Origin: Streptomyces griseocarneus
GTDB taxonomy: Bacteria > Actinomycetota > Actinomycetes > Streptomycetales > Streptomycetaceae
Length of the DNA: 64,000 bases
Reading direction: 5' to 3'
Assembly: GCA_003674045.1 (NCBI GenBank)
Contig: PENC01000002.1
Location: forward strand, 372,001-436,000
This document shows, one piece after another, positions 36,901 to 44,279 of the stretch. A program made the position numbers and the translations under genes. The notes beneath the pieces were generated by a model. That model ran no database searches. It saw only the letters and a list, made by a program, of their open reading frames with translations, and was not told the DNA's origin. Numbering within the stretch: the stretch's first letter is position 1; each line of letters begins with the position of its first letter.

Positions 36901-36993
36901 GTCGAGCAGCCGCTCGGCCCCCACGGCATCGGTGAACCCGTGCCGCAGCAACCGACTGTAGGAACTACTGCGACGCCCTTCCGGCACGGTCAT
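33928..36993 (-). CDS. glnE: [glutamine synthetase] adenylyltransferase/deadenylase
   Basis: GlnE attaches AMP to glutamine synthetase Tyr397 to switch it off, and can remove it. The 1021-residue protein has the two-domain duplication: GMGKCGGRELNYVSDVDVVF near residue 213 and GMGRFGGHEQGYGSDADVLF near 741. Each contains the GG and DxD nucleotidyltransferase signature. Length is as usual for GlnE. The ATG at 36993 has AAAGGGG upstream. It lies 120 bases after glnA2 on the same strand, and its substrate GlnA is encoded 24 kb away in this window. Confidence 0.97.
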   Translation of the reverse strand: MTVPEGRRSSSYSRLLRHGFTDAVGAERLLDEPVLASVRSDPPLLDALGATADPDLALQGLVRLLEAMGTAERHTLLDTLVTAKPLRDRLLGVLGASTALGDHLARHPGDWHALVAYEPADLNPGTPEFARALAEGMGGERLAGLAPADALRAAYRRCLLTIAARDVCGTTDVAQTAAELADLATATLRVALSIAAEEQPEDEQACRLAVIGMGKCGGRELNYVSDVDVVFVAEPRGGTPEGIALQAATRLAARMMRVCSDATPEGTIWPVDANLRPEGRNGPLVRTLSSHLAYYQRWAKTWEFQALLKARPVAGDAVLGQEYLDAVSPLVWQAAERENFVADVQQMRRRVVASIPVGQAERELKLGPGGLRDVEFAVQLLQLVHGRSDATLRGNGTLDALTALAAGGYVGRSDAAALDAAYRFLRTLEHHIQLHRLRRTHLMPEDPADLRRLGRSLARAFHWPPGTEPVDELARMWRKHAREVRRLHEKLFYRPLLDAVAQLEPGEIRLSAKEAGHRLEALGYADPVAALRHLEALASGVSRKAAIQRTLLPVLLGWFADSADPDAGLLNFHKVSDALGRTPWYLRLLRDEGAAAENLARVLSAGRLAPDLLLRAPEAVALLGDPEGLRPRGREALEQETLSAVGRAGDAEAAIVAVRGVRRRELFRTAAADIIGAYGPAGRGNGTALPGRTAEIQDPHQRVDAVGAAVSDVNAAALAGALRAAVRAEWGDTLPARFAVIGMGRFGGHEQGYGSDADVLFVHEPREGVSDEEAAKAAFAVATEMRRLLQLPTTDPPLLVDADLRPEGKSGPIVRSLASYAAYYRRWSLVWESQALLRARPVAGDAGLGARFIELIDPLRYPMEGLGEDAVREIRRLKARMESERMPRGADPTTHTKLGRGGLSDVEWTVQLLQMRHGWAEPGLRTTRTREALHAARAAELLTTEEATILDDAWVLATSVRNAVMLVRGRAGDTFPSHSRELAAVGRYLGYEPGHVGDMLDDYRRTTRRARAVVDDLFYGA

Positions 36994-37017
36994 GAATCCC
37001 CTTTCATGCGCGCAACC

Positions 37018-37113
37018 CAGCCTGTCCGGCGCTTGAGGACGCGTCCGCAGGACGCTCCCGCCGCAGGCGGCGACGGCGCGGCAGCCGACAACGCGCCGTA
37101 CGCCGACAACCGG
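37018..37113. other. glnA2-glnE intergenic with GC-rich dyads
   Basis: Sequence CCTGTCCGGCGCTTGAGGAC near 37020-37040 and the dyad CGTCC-gca-GGACG (37048-37060) lie in the gap. I recall CCGGCG-TTGAGGA motifs as common in Streptomyces intergenic DNA, but only one copy is here. No U tract and no certain terminator is seen, so readthrough from glnA2 into glnE is possible. Confidence 0.35.
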
Positions 37114-38475
37114 TCAGAGAACCGGCAGCATCTTGCGGAGCTCGAACGCGGTCACCTCGGAACGGTACTCCTCCCACTCCTGCTTCTTGTTCCGCAGGAA
37201 GAAGTCGAAGACGTGCTCGCCGAGCGTCTCGGCGACCAGCTCGCTGCGCTCCATCAGCGCGATCGCCTCGCCGAGGTTCTGCGGCAGCGGCTCGATGCCC
37301 ATGGCGCGGCGCTCGGAGTCCGACAGCGCCCAGACGTCGTCGTCGGCGCCCGCGGGGAGCTCGTAGCCCTCCTCGATGCCCTTGAGGCCCGCGGCCAGCA
37401 GCACCGCGTAGGTCAGGTAGGGGTTGGCGCCGGAGTCGATGGAGCGGACCTCGACGCGGGTGGAGCCGGTCTTGCCGGGCTTGTACATCGGGACGCGGAT
37501 GAGCGCGGAGCGGTTGTTGTGGCCCCAGCAGATGTACGAGGGGGCCTCGCCGCCCGCGCCCGCGGTGCGCTGGGAGCCGCCCCAGATGCGCTTGTAGGAG
37601 TTCACCCACTGGTTGGTGACGGCGGAGGTCTCGGCGGCGTGCCGCAGCAGACCGGCGATGAAGGAGCGGCCGACCTTGGAGAGCTGGTACTCCGCGCCGG
37701 ACTCGTAGAACGCGTTCCGGTCGCCCTCGAAGAGGGACAGGTGGGTGTGCATTCCGGAGCCGGGGTACTCGGAGAACGGCTTGGGCATGAAGGTGGCCTG
37801 GACGCCCTGCTCCAGGGCGACCTGCTTCATCACGAGCCGGAAGGTCATGACGTTGTCGGCCGTGGAGAGCGCGTCGGCGTAGCGCAGGTCGATCTCCTGC
37901 TGGCCGGGGGCGCCCTCGTGGTGGCTGAACTCGACCGAGATGCCCATGGACTCGAGCATGGTGATGGCCTGTCGGCGGAAGTCCATGCCCACGTTCTGCG
38001 GGGTGTGGTCGAAGTAGCCGGAGTTGTCGGCGGGCACCGGGCGGGTGCCGTCGACGGGCTTGTCCTTGAGCAGGAAGAACTCGATCTCGGGGTGGGTGTA
38101 GAAGGTGAAGCCGAGGTCGGAGGTCTTGGCGAGGATGCGCTTGAGGACGTAGCGCGGGTCGGCGTAGGACGGGGAGCCGTCCGGCATCAGGATGTCGCAG
38201 AACATCCGGGCGGTGCCGGGGGCCTCGGCGCGCCAGGGGAGGATCTGGAAGGTGCCCGGGTCCGGCTTGGCGATCATGTCGGACTCGTAGACGCGGGCGA
38301 AACCCTCGATGGCCGAGCCGTCGAAGCCGATGCCCTCGTCGAAGGCCTGCTCCAGCTCCGCCGGGGCGACGGCCACGGACTTCAGATAGCCCAGCACATC
38401 GGTGAACCACAGCCGTACGAACCGGATGTCGCGCTCTTCGAGCGTGCGGAGCACGAACTCCTGCTGCTTATCCAT
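37114..38475 (-). CDS. glnA2: glutamine-synthetase-like enzyme, GlnA2 type
   Basis: The 453-residue product starts MDKQQEFVLRTLEERDIRFV, at the ATG at 38475 following AGGATAGG; a GTG two codons earlier is possible. It has the GS fold (GFDGSAIEGFARVYESDMIA, HHEGAPGQQEIDLRYADAL, GSGMHTHLSLFEG). The region where GlnA has KDLYEL reads DDDVWALSDSER, so the adenylylation Tyr is absent. In S. coelicolor the corresponding GlnA2 is a gamma-glutamylpolyamine synthetase; this role is inferred from position and family. A 16-bp palindrome lies upstream. Confidence 0.9.
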   Translation of the reverse strand: MDKQQEFVLRTLEERDIRFVRLWFTDVLGYLKSVAVAPAELEQAFDEGIGFDGSAIEGFARVYESDMIAKPDPGTFQILPWRAEAPGTARMFCDILMPDGSPSYADPRYVLKRILAKTSDLGFTFYTHPEIEFFLLKDKPVDGTRPVPADNSGYFDHTPQNVGMDFRRQAITMLESMGISVEFSHHEGAPGQQEIDLRYADALSTADNVMTFRLVMKQVALEQGVQATFMPKPFSEYPGSGMHTHLSLFEGDRNAFYESGAEYQLSKVGRSFIAGLLRHAAETSAVTNQWVNSYKRIWGGSQRTAGAGGEAPSYICWGHNNRSALIRVPMYKPGKTGSTRVEVRSIDSGANPYLTYAVLLAAGLKGIEEGYELPAGADDDVWALSDSERRAMGIEPLPQNLGEAIALMERSELVAETLGEHVFDFFLRNKKQEWEEYRSEVTAFELRKMLPVL

Positions 38476-38546
38476 ATCCACCTATCCTCGGTCAGGCCAC
38501 CCCTTCCCCGGCCGCGGGGCACGTCGGGGGCACATGAGCATCCCAC

Positions 38547-38562
38547 CACACGATTTCGTGTG
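38547..38562. promoter_or_regulatory. 16-bp palindrome upstream of glnA2
   Basis: CACACG-attt-CGTGTG is a perfect inverted repeat 72 bases upstream of the glnA2 start. It is a good candidate operator in a 211-bp gap that also contains repeated TTGCGyA words. The regulator is unknown. Confidence 0.6.
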
Positions 38563-38686
38563 CATTGCGTACGAGTGTTGCGCAGGCATCGGCTCATGCG
38601 GGTGTACTGCTCCCTGCCCATTTTGCCTGCCGGAGGGCGTGCGCGTAACGGCCGGGGCGCCGCCCGCTCCCGGCCGGGGCCAGGGG

Positions 38687-39559
38687 TTACTCCCGGTTGG
38701 GGGGCATCGCCAGGACAGCGGACGCGACGGCCTGCGGGCGGTCGTACATCAGCAGGTGCCCCGCGGGGGCCACGGCCTCGAAGCGGCCGTCGAGGCGCTC
38801 GGCGAGCGCGCGCTGCCGCTCCAGCCACCGGCGCTCCACGGCGGAGCCGGTGCCGGGCGAGGCGGCGAGCACGGTCACCGGGACGGGTGGCAGCGGATGC
38901 GCCTCGCGCAGCTCGTGGAGCTCGGCGGCCACGTCGCGGTAGCGGGCGTTCTCCATCAGCAGGGCGCGCAGCACCCGGCCGGTGCCGTAGGTGCGGCGGA
39001 CCAGGTCGGCGGGGACGGGGTCCTGCCGGGTGACGGAGGAGGCCCGTACGGTCAGCCTGCGCAGTGAAGGGCCGAGGGCGCGCGGCAGCCCGGCGGCGGC
39101 GAGCACCAGGCCGCGGGCGTGCGCGGCGTTGGTGCGCAGCTCCCGGGCGGGGGCGGGCCGGGGCTCCTCCTCCACGCTGCTGTCGACGAGGACGATCCCG
39201 GCCGTGCGCCCGGGGTGCAGCCGGGCGAAGGCCTCCGCGTGGAAGCCGGCGAGGGAGTGCCCCACGACGGCCGCGGGCCCCTGAAGGCCCAGGGCGTCGA
39301 GGACGCCCGCTATACGGTCGGCCTCGCCCGAGGCGGTGGGCGGTTCGACGGGCGGGGCGCTGAAACCCAGGCCGGGGCGGTCGAAGCGGACGACCGTGCG
39401 GTGGGGGGTGAGCAGCGGCACGACGGGGTCCCAGTCGAACCAGCCCATGCCGAGGCCCACGCTGAGGACGCATACGGGCCCGGAGCCCTCGCGCACCACG
39501 TGCAGCGGCACACCGCCGACCCTCAGCATCCGCCCCGGTGGGCGCTCCATACCGTCCAC
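38687..39559 (-). CDS. alpha/beta-hydrolase
   Basis: The GTG at 39559 has GAGGGGG upstream; an ATG three codons later is an alternative. The 290-residue protein has the alpha/beta hydrolase order: VCVLSVGLGMGWFDWDPVV, RFDRPGLGFS, nucleophile elbow GHSLAG, acid region VLVDSS, and a final His in PAGHLLMYDRP. It has no signal peptide. The substrate cannot be told. It is same-strand with glnA2, which follows after 210 bases, and lies after the permease gene (164-bp gap). Confidence 0.85.
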   Translation of the reverse strand: MDGMERPPGRMLRVGGVPLHVVREGSGPVCVLSVGLGMGWFDWDPVVPLLTPHRTVVRFDRPGLGFSAPPVEPPTASGEADRIAGVLDALGLQGPAAVVGHSLAGFHAEAFARLHPGRTAGIVLVDSSVEEEPRPAPARELRTNAAHARGLVLAAAGLPRALGPSLRRLTVRASSVTRQDPVPADLVRRTYGTGRVLRALLMENARYRDVAAELHELREAHPLPPVPVTVLAASPGTGSAVERRWLERQRALAERLDGRFEAVAPAGHLLMYDRPQAVASAVLAMPPNRE

Positions 39560-39722
39560 ACTGTCCCCCTCGTCGCCGTCCGTCCACCACCGCGCCCGCC
39601 GGGAGGGCACCCGGCGGCCGGGGCGGGGGCCACCGGCCGGAGCGCGACGAGACGACCGTACCGGCGCGCGGCGGGTGTCCGCGCCACACCTCCCCTGCCT
39701 GACGGCCGGAAGGCGACCGCGG

Positions 39723-41204
39723 TCAGTCCCCGGCGGCATCGTCGGTGCCGTCCCCGTCCTGCCCGGCCGCTGCCCAGTGGGGCTTGCGGAAGGCGAGGAA
39801 GGCGAGCGGGATGAGGAAGCCGATGACGAGCAGCCCGCCGCCCACGGTGAGCAGGTAGCGCCACAGCGGTCCGCCGCCGAACTGCTCCGGCGGGACGAAG
39901 CCGATGCACATGGCCGCGAGCGAGGCCGCGAAGCCGACGCCCGCGACGAACCGCACGGCCGGGACGCGGAAGCCGCGCGGGCGGTCCGGCTGGGTGCGGC
40001 GCAGCTTCACGACGGCGGCGAACATCAGCAGGTAGACGACCAGGTAGATCTGGGTGGTGATGACCGAGAAGATCCAGTAGGCGCTGGAGACGTCGGGCAG
40101 GAAGGCGTAGAGCAGGGCGATGAGCGTGGTGAGCGAGCCCTGGGCGACCAGGATGTTCCGCGGCACGCCGTTCTTGTTGAGGCGCTGGAGCACGGGCGGC
40201 AGGTAGCCCTCCTGCCGGGCGACCATCAGCAGCCCCTTCGAGGGACCGGCCAGCCAGGCGAGCATGCCGCCGAGCGCGGCCACGACCAGCATCAGGCCGA
40301 CGACCTTGGTCAGCCAGCCGACGTGGAAGTGGTCGAAGAAGCCCTGGAAGGCCTGCATCACGCCCGCGGTCAGGCTCAGGTCCTCGCCGGGCATGACCCA
40401 GCTGATGGCCAGCGCCGGGAGGATGAAGATCAGCAGGACGAGGCCGGTGGCGGCGAAGACCGAGCGGGGGAACTGCTTGCCGGGCTCGCGCAGCGAGGCC
40501 ACGTGCACGCCGTTCATCTCCATGCCCGCGTAGGACAGGAAGTTGTTGACGATGAGGACGAGGCTGGCGAGCCCCGTCCACGGCGGCAGCAGGTGGCCGC
40601 TGTCCATCGGGGCGGCGGAGGCGTTGCCCTGGCCGAGGAAGACGAGCCCCAGCACGACGAGGACGACGCCCGGGATCAGGGTGCCGATGACGAGGCCCGC
40701 GCCCGCGAGCCCGGCGACGGCCTTCGTGCCGCGTGTGGAGATCAGCACGCCGGACCAGTACACGACGACGATGACGATCGCGATGTAGAGGCCGTTGTCG
40801 GCGAGCCGGGGGTCGACGACGTACGCGAAGGTGCTCGCCACATAGGCGAGCAGGCTCGGGTAGTAGGCGATGGTCATCGCGAACTGGCACCACACGGCCA
40901 GGAAGCCGAGCGGCTTGGAGAGCGCCTCGCTCACCCACCGGTAGACCCCGCCGGTCCAGCCGGAGGCGAGCTCGGCGGAGACGAGGGCGGTCGGCAGCAG
41001 GAAGACCACGGCGGGGACGAGGTAGAGGAACACGGCGGCGAGGCCGTAGAGCGCCATCGACGGCGAGGGCCGGAGGTTGGCCACCGACGCCGTGGTCATC
41101 ATCGCGAGGGCGACCCAGGAGATGTACTGCGTCCGGTCCGGCCCCGGCGCGGGGGCACCCGTGGCGAGGGGACGGCTGTCCCTCACCTGTTCCGTGGTGG
41201 TCAT
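39723..41204 (-). CDS. APC-superfamily amino acid permease or antiporter
   Basis: The 493-residue protein has about 12 membrane helices. The first (YISWVALAMMTTASVANLRP) and the SAELASGWTGGVYRWVSEAL region resemble glutamate/GABA-antiporter-like and YjeM-type members of the APC superfamily. It likely transports an amino acid or a related amine. Its position before the hydrolase and glnA2-type genes suggests glutamate, GABA or polyamine breakdown products as substrates, by inference. There is no strong ribosome site before the ATG; GAAGGAC lies about 14 bases upstream. Confidence 0.86.
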   Translation of the reverse strand: MTTTEQVRDSRPLATGAPAPGPDRTQYISWVALAMMTTASVANLRPSPSMALYGLAAVFLYLVPAVVFLLPTALVSAELASGWTGGVYRWVSEALSKPLGFLAVWCQFAMTIAYYPSLLAYVASTFAYVVDPRLADNGLYIAIVIVVVYWSGVLISTRGTKAVAGLAGAGLVIGTLIPGVVLVVLGLVFLGQGNASAAPMDSGHLLPPWTGLASLVLIVNNFLSYAGMEMNGVHVASLREPGKQFPRSVFAATGLVLLIFILPALAISWVMPGEDLSLTAGVMQAFQGFFDHFHVGWLTKVVGLMLVVAALGGMLAWLAGPSKGLLMVARQEGYLPPVLQRLNKNGVPRNILVAQGSLTTLIALLYAFLPDVSSAYWIFSVITTQIYLVVYLLMFAAVVKLRRTQPDRPRGFRVPAVRFVAGVGFAASLAAMCIGFVPPEQFGGGPLWRYLLTVGGGLLVIGFLIPLAFLAFRKPHWAAAGQDGDGTDDAAGD

Positions 41205-41280
41205 GATGAGGTGGAGCGTCCTTCGCGGGGTGTGTCAATTGTTTGCTCCCCATCATCCCATTGGCCGCGCCTGGAGGCCC

Positions 41281-41297
41281 TATACCCCGAGGGGGTA
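41281..41297. promoter_or_regulatory. CsoR-type copper operator
   Basis: TACCCC (41283-41288) and GGGGTA (41292-41297) form an inverted repeat within TATACCCCGAGGGGGTA. This matches the operator style of the copper sensor CsoR (TACCCC-GGGGTA). It lies about 45 bases before the small His-rich gene and shortly before a multicopper oxidase. csoR itself is not in the window, so the assignment is by sequence. Confidence 0.72.
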
Positions 41298-41339
41298 GGG
41301 TGCGGCGGGAGTGCTTTCTGGTTCCCCCGGGGAGAAACG

Positions 41340-41783
41340 ATGAACGGGCAGCGAAGGGCCACCGCGTGGTGCGGCCGCCTGCTGCTCTTCTGCGCCCTGC
41401 TGCTGGGCATCGTCACGATGCACACACTGGGACACCCGACGGGGCACGGGTCGAGTCACATGGCGTGCCCCGAAAGGGGCGCGGGGAACTGCGCGACCAG
41501 CCCCCACCGGCCCGCAGCCGCCGGACAGCACACGCAGGCAGACGCTCAGGCGCACGACACCACCACCGCCCACGGCGAAAACACCGGCATGGACCCCATG
41601 TCCGTCTGCCTCGCCGTACTCGGCGCCGGCCTCCTGACGATCGTCCTGCTCCTGGTCGCCGCGGCGCTGCGCCGCCCTGAAACCGCCCGGGGCCCGGCGC
41701 CGGCGCTGCTGCGGACCCTCTGGCCGATCCCTCCCCCGCCCCGCCACAAAGCCCTCGCCCGGTTGTCGGTCCTGCGGGTGTAG
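41340..41783 (+). CDS. DUF6153-like small exported protein with in-frame repeat
   Basis: The 147-residue protein starts after GGGGAG. A signal-type hydrophobic segment (LLLFCALLLGIVTMHTLGHP) is followed by a His/Met-rich linker (HPTGHGSSHMAC) and a second hydrophobic segment (VCLAVLGAGLLTIVLLLVAA). This layout resembles DUF6153 proteins often found beside copper genes. The middle part RGAGNCATSPHRPAAA is encoded by a copy of the dispersed element found elsewhere in this window, and stays in frame. The copper-type operator and the oxidase gene 86 bases later suggest a copper-handling role. Confidence 0.72.
   Translation: MNGQRRATAWCGRLLLFCALLLGIVTMHTLGHPTGHGSSHMACPERGAGNCATSPHRPAAAGQHTQADAQAHDTTTAHGENTGMDPMSVCLAVLGAGLLTIVLLLVAAALRRPETARGPAPALLRTLWPIPPPPRHKALARLSVLRV
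41468..41535 (+). repeat. dispersed element copy inside a coding frame (R6)
   Basis: GCCCC-gaaa-GGGGC (41468-41481) is followed by the core GCGGGGAACTGCGCGAC, CAGCCCCCACCGG and CCGCAGCCGCC. This is the only copy found within an open frame, and it contributes about 20 residues to the small copper-locus protein without breaking it. Confidence 0.82.
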
Positions 41784-41869
41784 CAGCGCGTACCGCCTGC
41801 GCTCGAAGCGCACGGCGGTACCCGCACACCCCTCCGCAGAACCGACAACACCACGAGGTGCTCTCCTCC

Positions 41870-43474
41870 ATGCGTCACACCACCCGCCGCGCCGTGCTCG
41901 GCGCGGGCATAGCCGTCGCCGGAAGCGGACTGCTCGCCGCCTGCGGCAGCGGCTCCGGCAACTCCTCTTCTTCGTCCGCCACCCCCTCCCCGTCCGCCGA
42001 CTACCTCGCCCCCGACGGCAAGGAGGTCGCCGCCGCCGAGGCGAAGCGCGGCACCGGGCCCGTCCGGAAGGTGGCGCTCACGGCCACGCCCGCGCGCCTC
42101 GACCTGGGCGGCGGCCTGACGGTCGACACCTGGGCGTACGGCGACCGGCTGCCCGGCCAGGAGATCCGGGTCACCGCCGGGGACACGCTCGCGCTGTCCC
42201 TGGCCAACCACCTGCCCGAGGCGACCTCCCTGCACTGGCACGGCCTCGCGCTCCGCAACGACATGGACGGCGTGCCGGGTGTCACCCAGCGCGCCATAAG
42301 GGCGGGCGGGTCGTACGACTACCGCTTCACCGTCCCGCACCCGGGCACGTACTGGGTGCACCCGCACTCGGGCGTCCAGCAGGACCGGGGCCTGTACGCG
42401 CCACTGATCGTGGAGGACCCCAAGGAGCCGCTCTCCTACGACAAGGAGTGGGTCGTCGTCCTCGACGACTGGGTGGACGGCGTGGACGGCAGCACGCCCG
42501 AAGGGGTGCTGGCGGAGCTCACCAAGGGCATGGGCGGCATGGACCACGGCAACGGCGGTATGCAGCACGGCGGGCACGACATGTCCAAGATGCCCGGCAT
42601 GGCGATGACCGGAGCGAAGGCCCCCTCCCCCGGCCCCTCCGGCCCGCCCCGGATGATGATGGGGGCGACCAGCCCGCTCCTGGGCGGGGACGCGGGTGAC
42701 GTCGCGTACCCGCACTACCTGGCCAACGGGCGCGTGCCCGCCGCCCCGGAGACCTTCACCGCGAAGCCGGGCGACCGCGTCCGCGTCCGCTTCGTCAACG
42801 CGGGCGGTGACACGGCCTTCCGCGTCGCGCTCGGCGGCCACCGGATGACGGTCACGCACACGGACGGCTACCCCGTGGAACACGCGGAGACGGACGCGCT
42901 GCTGCTGGGCATGGGCGAGCGGTACGACGTGCTGGTCGAGGTGAAGGACGGGACCTTCCCGCTGGTGGCGCTCGCCGAGGGCAAGAAGGCCGCCGCGCTC
43001 GCCGTCCTGCGGACCGGCGGCGGCTCGGCGCCCGACGCCTCCGCGCGTCCCAAGGAGCTCGACGGCACCCTGCTCACCGCCGAGAAGCTGAAGGCCGACC
43101 GCAGTGTGCTGCTCGCGGAGCGGAAGCCCGACCGGACGCTCGCCTTCGCCCTCACGGGCGGCATGGCGAAGTACGACTGGGCGATCAACAAGAAGAAGTA
43201 CACGCCGTCGCAGCGCTATCCGGTGGCGGCGGGCGAGCGGGTCCGGCTCGCCCTCGTCAACGAGACGACGATGTGGCACCCCATGCACCTGCACGGCCAC
43301 ACCTTCGCGCTGCCCGGCGGCGGGCCGCGCAAGGACACCGTGATCGTCCGGCCGGGGCAGCGGCTGGAGGTGGACTTCGACGCCGACAACCCGGGCCTGT
43401 GGATGGCCCACTGCCACAACGTCTACCACGCGGAGTCCGGGATGATGACGGTCCTCGGCTACCTGCGGCGGTGA
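41870..43474 (+). CDS. Tat-exported multicopper oxidase lipoprotein
   Basis: The 534-residue protein begins MRHTTRRAVLGAGIAVAGSG, a twin-arginine signal, and has lipobox LLAAC. All four copper-ligand motifs are seen: SLHWHGLAL, TYWVHPHSG, MWHPMHLHGHTF and MAHCHNVYHAESGMM. A Met/His-rich insert (MGGMDHGNGGMQHGGHDMSK) in the middle may bind or sense copper, as in CueO-type cuprous oxidases. It follows a DUF6153-like gene behind a CsoR-type operator. A copper-defence role is therefore likely. A strong terminator follows. Confidence 0.93.
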   Translation: MRHTTRRAVLGAGIAVAGSGLLAACGSGSGNSSSSSATPSPSADYLAPDGKEVAAAEAKRGTGPVRKVALTATPARLDLGGGLTVDTWAYGDRLPGQEIRVTAGDTLALSLANHLPEATSLHWHGLALRNDMDGVPGVTQRAIRAGGSYDYRFTVPHPGTYWVHPHSGVQQDRGLYAPLIVEDPKEPLSYDKEWVVVLDDWVDGVDGSTPEGVLAELTKGMGGMDHGNGGMQHGGHDMSKMPGMAMTGAKAPSPGPSGPPRMMMGATSPLLGGDAGDVAYPHYLANGRVPAAPETFTAKPGDRVRVRFVNAGGDTAFRVALGGHRMTVTHTDGYPVEHAETDALLLGMGERYDVLVEVKDGTFPLVALAEGKKAAALAVLRTGGGSAPDASARPKELDGTLLTAEKLKADRSVLLAERKPDRTLAFALTGGMAKYDWAINKKKYTPSQRYPVAAGERVRLALVNETTMWHPMHLHGHTFALPGGGPRKDTVIVRPGQRLEVDFDADNPGLWMAHCHNVYHAESGMMTVLGYLRR

Positions 43475-43490
43475 CCGGCCGCCGAACGAC

Positions 43491-43528
43491 CGTGGGGCCC
43501 GCGCCGGTTCACCGGCGCGGGCCCCACG
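43491..43528. terminator. perfect 17-bp hairpin after multicopper oxidase
   Basis: CGTGGGGCCCGCGCCGG (43491-43507) pairs with CCGGCGCGGGCCCCACG (43512-43528) around TTCA. It lies between the convergent oxidase and DUF4234 genes and may end both transcripts. Confidence 0.9.
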
Positions 43529-43574
43529 GGGGCGGTACGGGGCGCTGTTAAGACGGCCATTCCGCGGCGCCCGC

Positions 43575-44111
43575 TCAGACGGCCAGCGGCACCTGGGTGC
43601 CGGGCGCGACGTCGCCGTAGCGCTCGACGACCTTGTTCAGCTGCACCTGGTAGTAGAGGGCGTGGAAGCCGATGAAGGCCAGGAACAACCCCAGACCGGC
43701 GCTGCACGAGGGCTCGACGCCCGCGGCGCGCTGCGCTTCATTGATGCGCTTACCCGTCCGGAACACCGAGATGTACGGCGGCAGGATCAGGAAGCAGCCC
43801 AGCGTCATCGCGAGCACCGACATGACGGGGTTCACGGGACGACGGGGGTCGAACTGCCCCATCTCCTTGTTGATCTTGTAGTGCCAGACGATGCCGTAGA
43901 TGCCCAGGGTGATCAGCGGCAGGCCGAGCCAGACGGCGATGGGGCCGCGGTGCTTCATCGCCGCGCCGTAGGCGGCGGGGCCCGGGGCGGGGTAGCCCAT
44001 CGGCGCCTGCTGCGGGTAACCGGCGGCACCGTACGGGTTCTGCGAGGGCGCGGCCGGAGGGTAGGGGCTGTTCGGCTGGGACGGGCCCCACTGCGGCGGC
44101 TGCGTGCTCAA
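43575..44111 (-). CDS. DUF4234 membrane protein with Pro/Tyr-rich N-terminus
   Basis: I chose the TTG at 44111 (LSTQPPQWGPSQPN), because GGAGA lies at a good distance; no better start is seen. The 178-residue product has a Pro/Gln/Tyr-rich first 60 residues, then the DUF4234-type membrane region: RGPIAVWLGLPLITLGIYGI, VMSVLAMTLGCFLILPPYIS and LFLAFIGFHALYYQVQL. DUF4234 has no established function; Pro-rich heads of this type occur on Streptomyces membrane proteins. It is divergent from nadE across 168 bp with a strong palindrome. Confidence 0.82.
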   Translation of the reverse strand: MSTQPPQWGPSQPNSPYPPAAPSQNPYGAAGYPQQAPMGYPAPGPAAYGAAMKHRGPIAVWLGLPLITLGIYGIVWHYKINKEMGQFDPRRPVNPVMSVLAMTLGCFLILPPYISVFRTGKRINEAQRAAGVEPSCSAGLGLFLAFIGFHALYYQVQLNKVVERYGDVAPGTQVPLAV

Positions 44112-44156
44112 GCGGTTCTCCTGAAATAGCTGAGGAATAACTAAGAAATAACGACA

Positions 44157-44180
44157 TGACCACGGCATATGCCATGGTCA
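44157..44180. promoter_or_regulatory. 24-bp palindrome before DUF4234 and nadE genes
   Basis: TGACCACGGCAT (44157-44168) faces ATGCCATGGTCA (44169-44180); 11 of 12 pairs match. It lies midway between the divergent DUF4234 and nadE starts. It has the symmetry of a dimeric repressor site. No adjacent regulator gene is present. Confidence 0.62.
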
Positions 44181-44279
44181 ATCCGCGAAGCCTGCCACAA
44201 GATCCCCACCGCGCCACACGATCCAGCGGTGACGCCGGTCACATCAGATCGCGTCAGTCAGACGAATAAACTGGGCCGC

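Noticed and set aside
35671..39033. Long plus-strand open frame opposite glnE and glnA2
   Set aside because: It has no recognisable domains and a biased Gly/Val/Asp/Leu composition typical of antisense to Streptomyces genes. The minus-strand genes are unmistakable.
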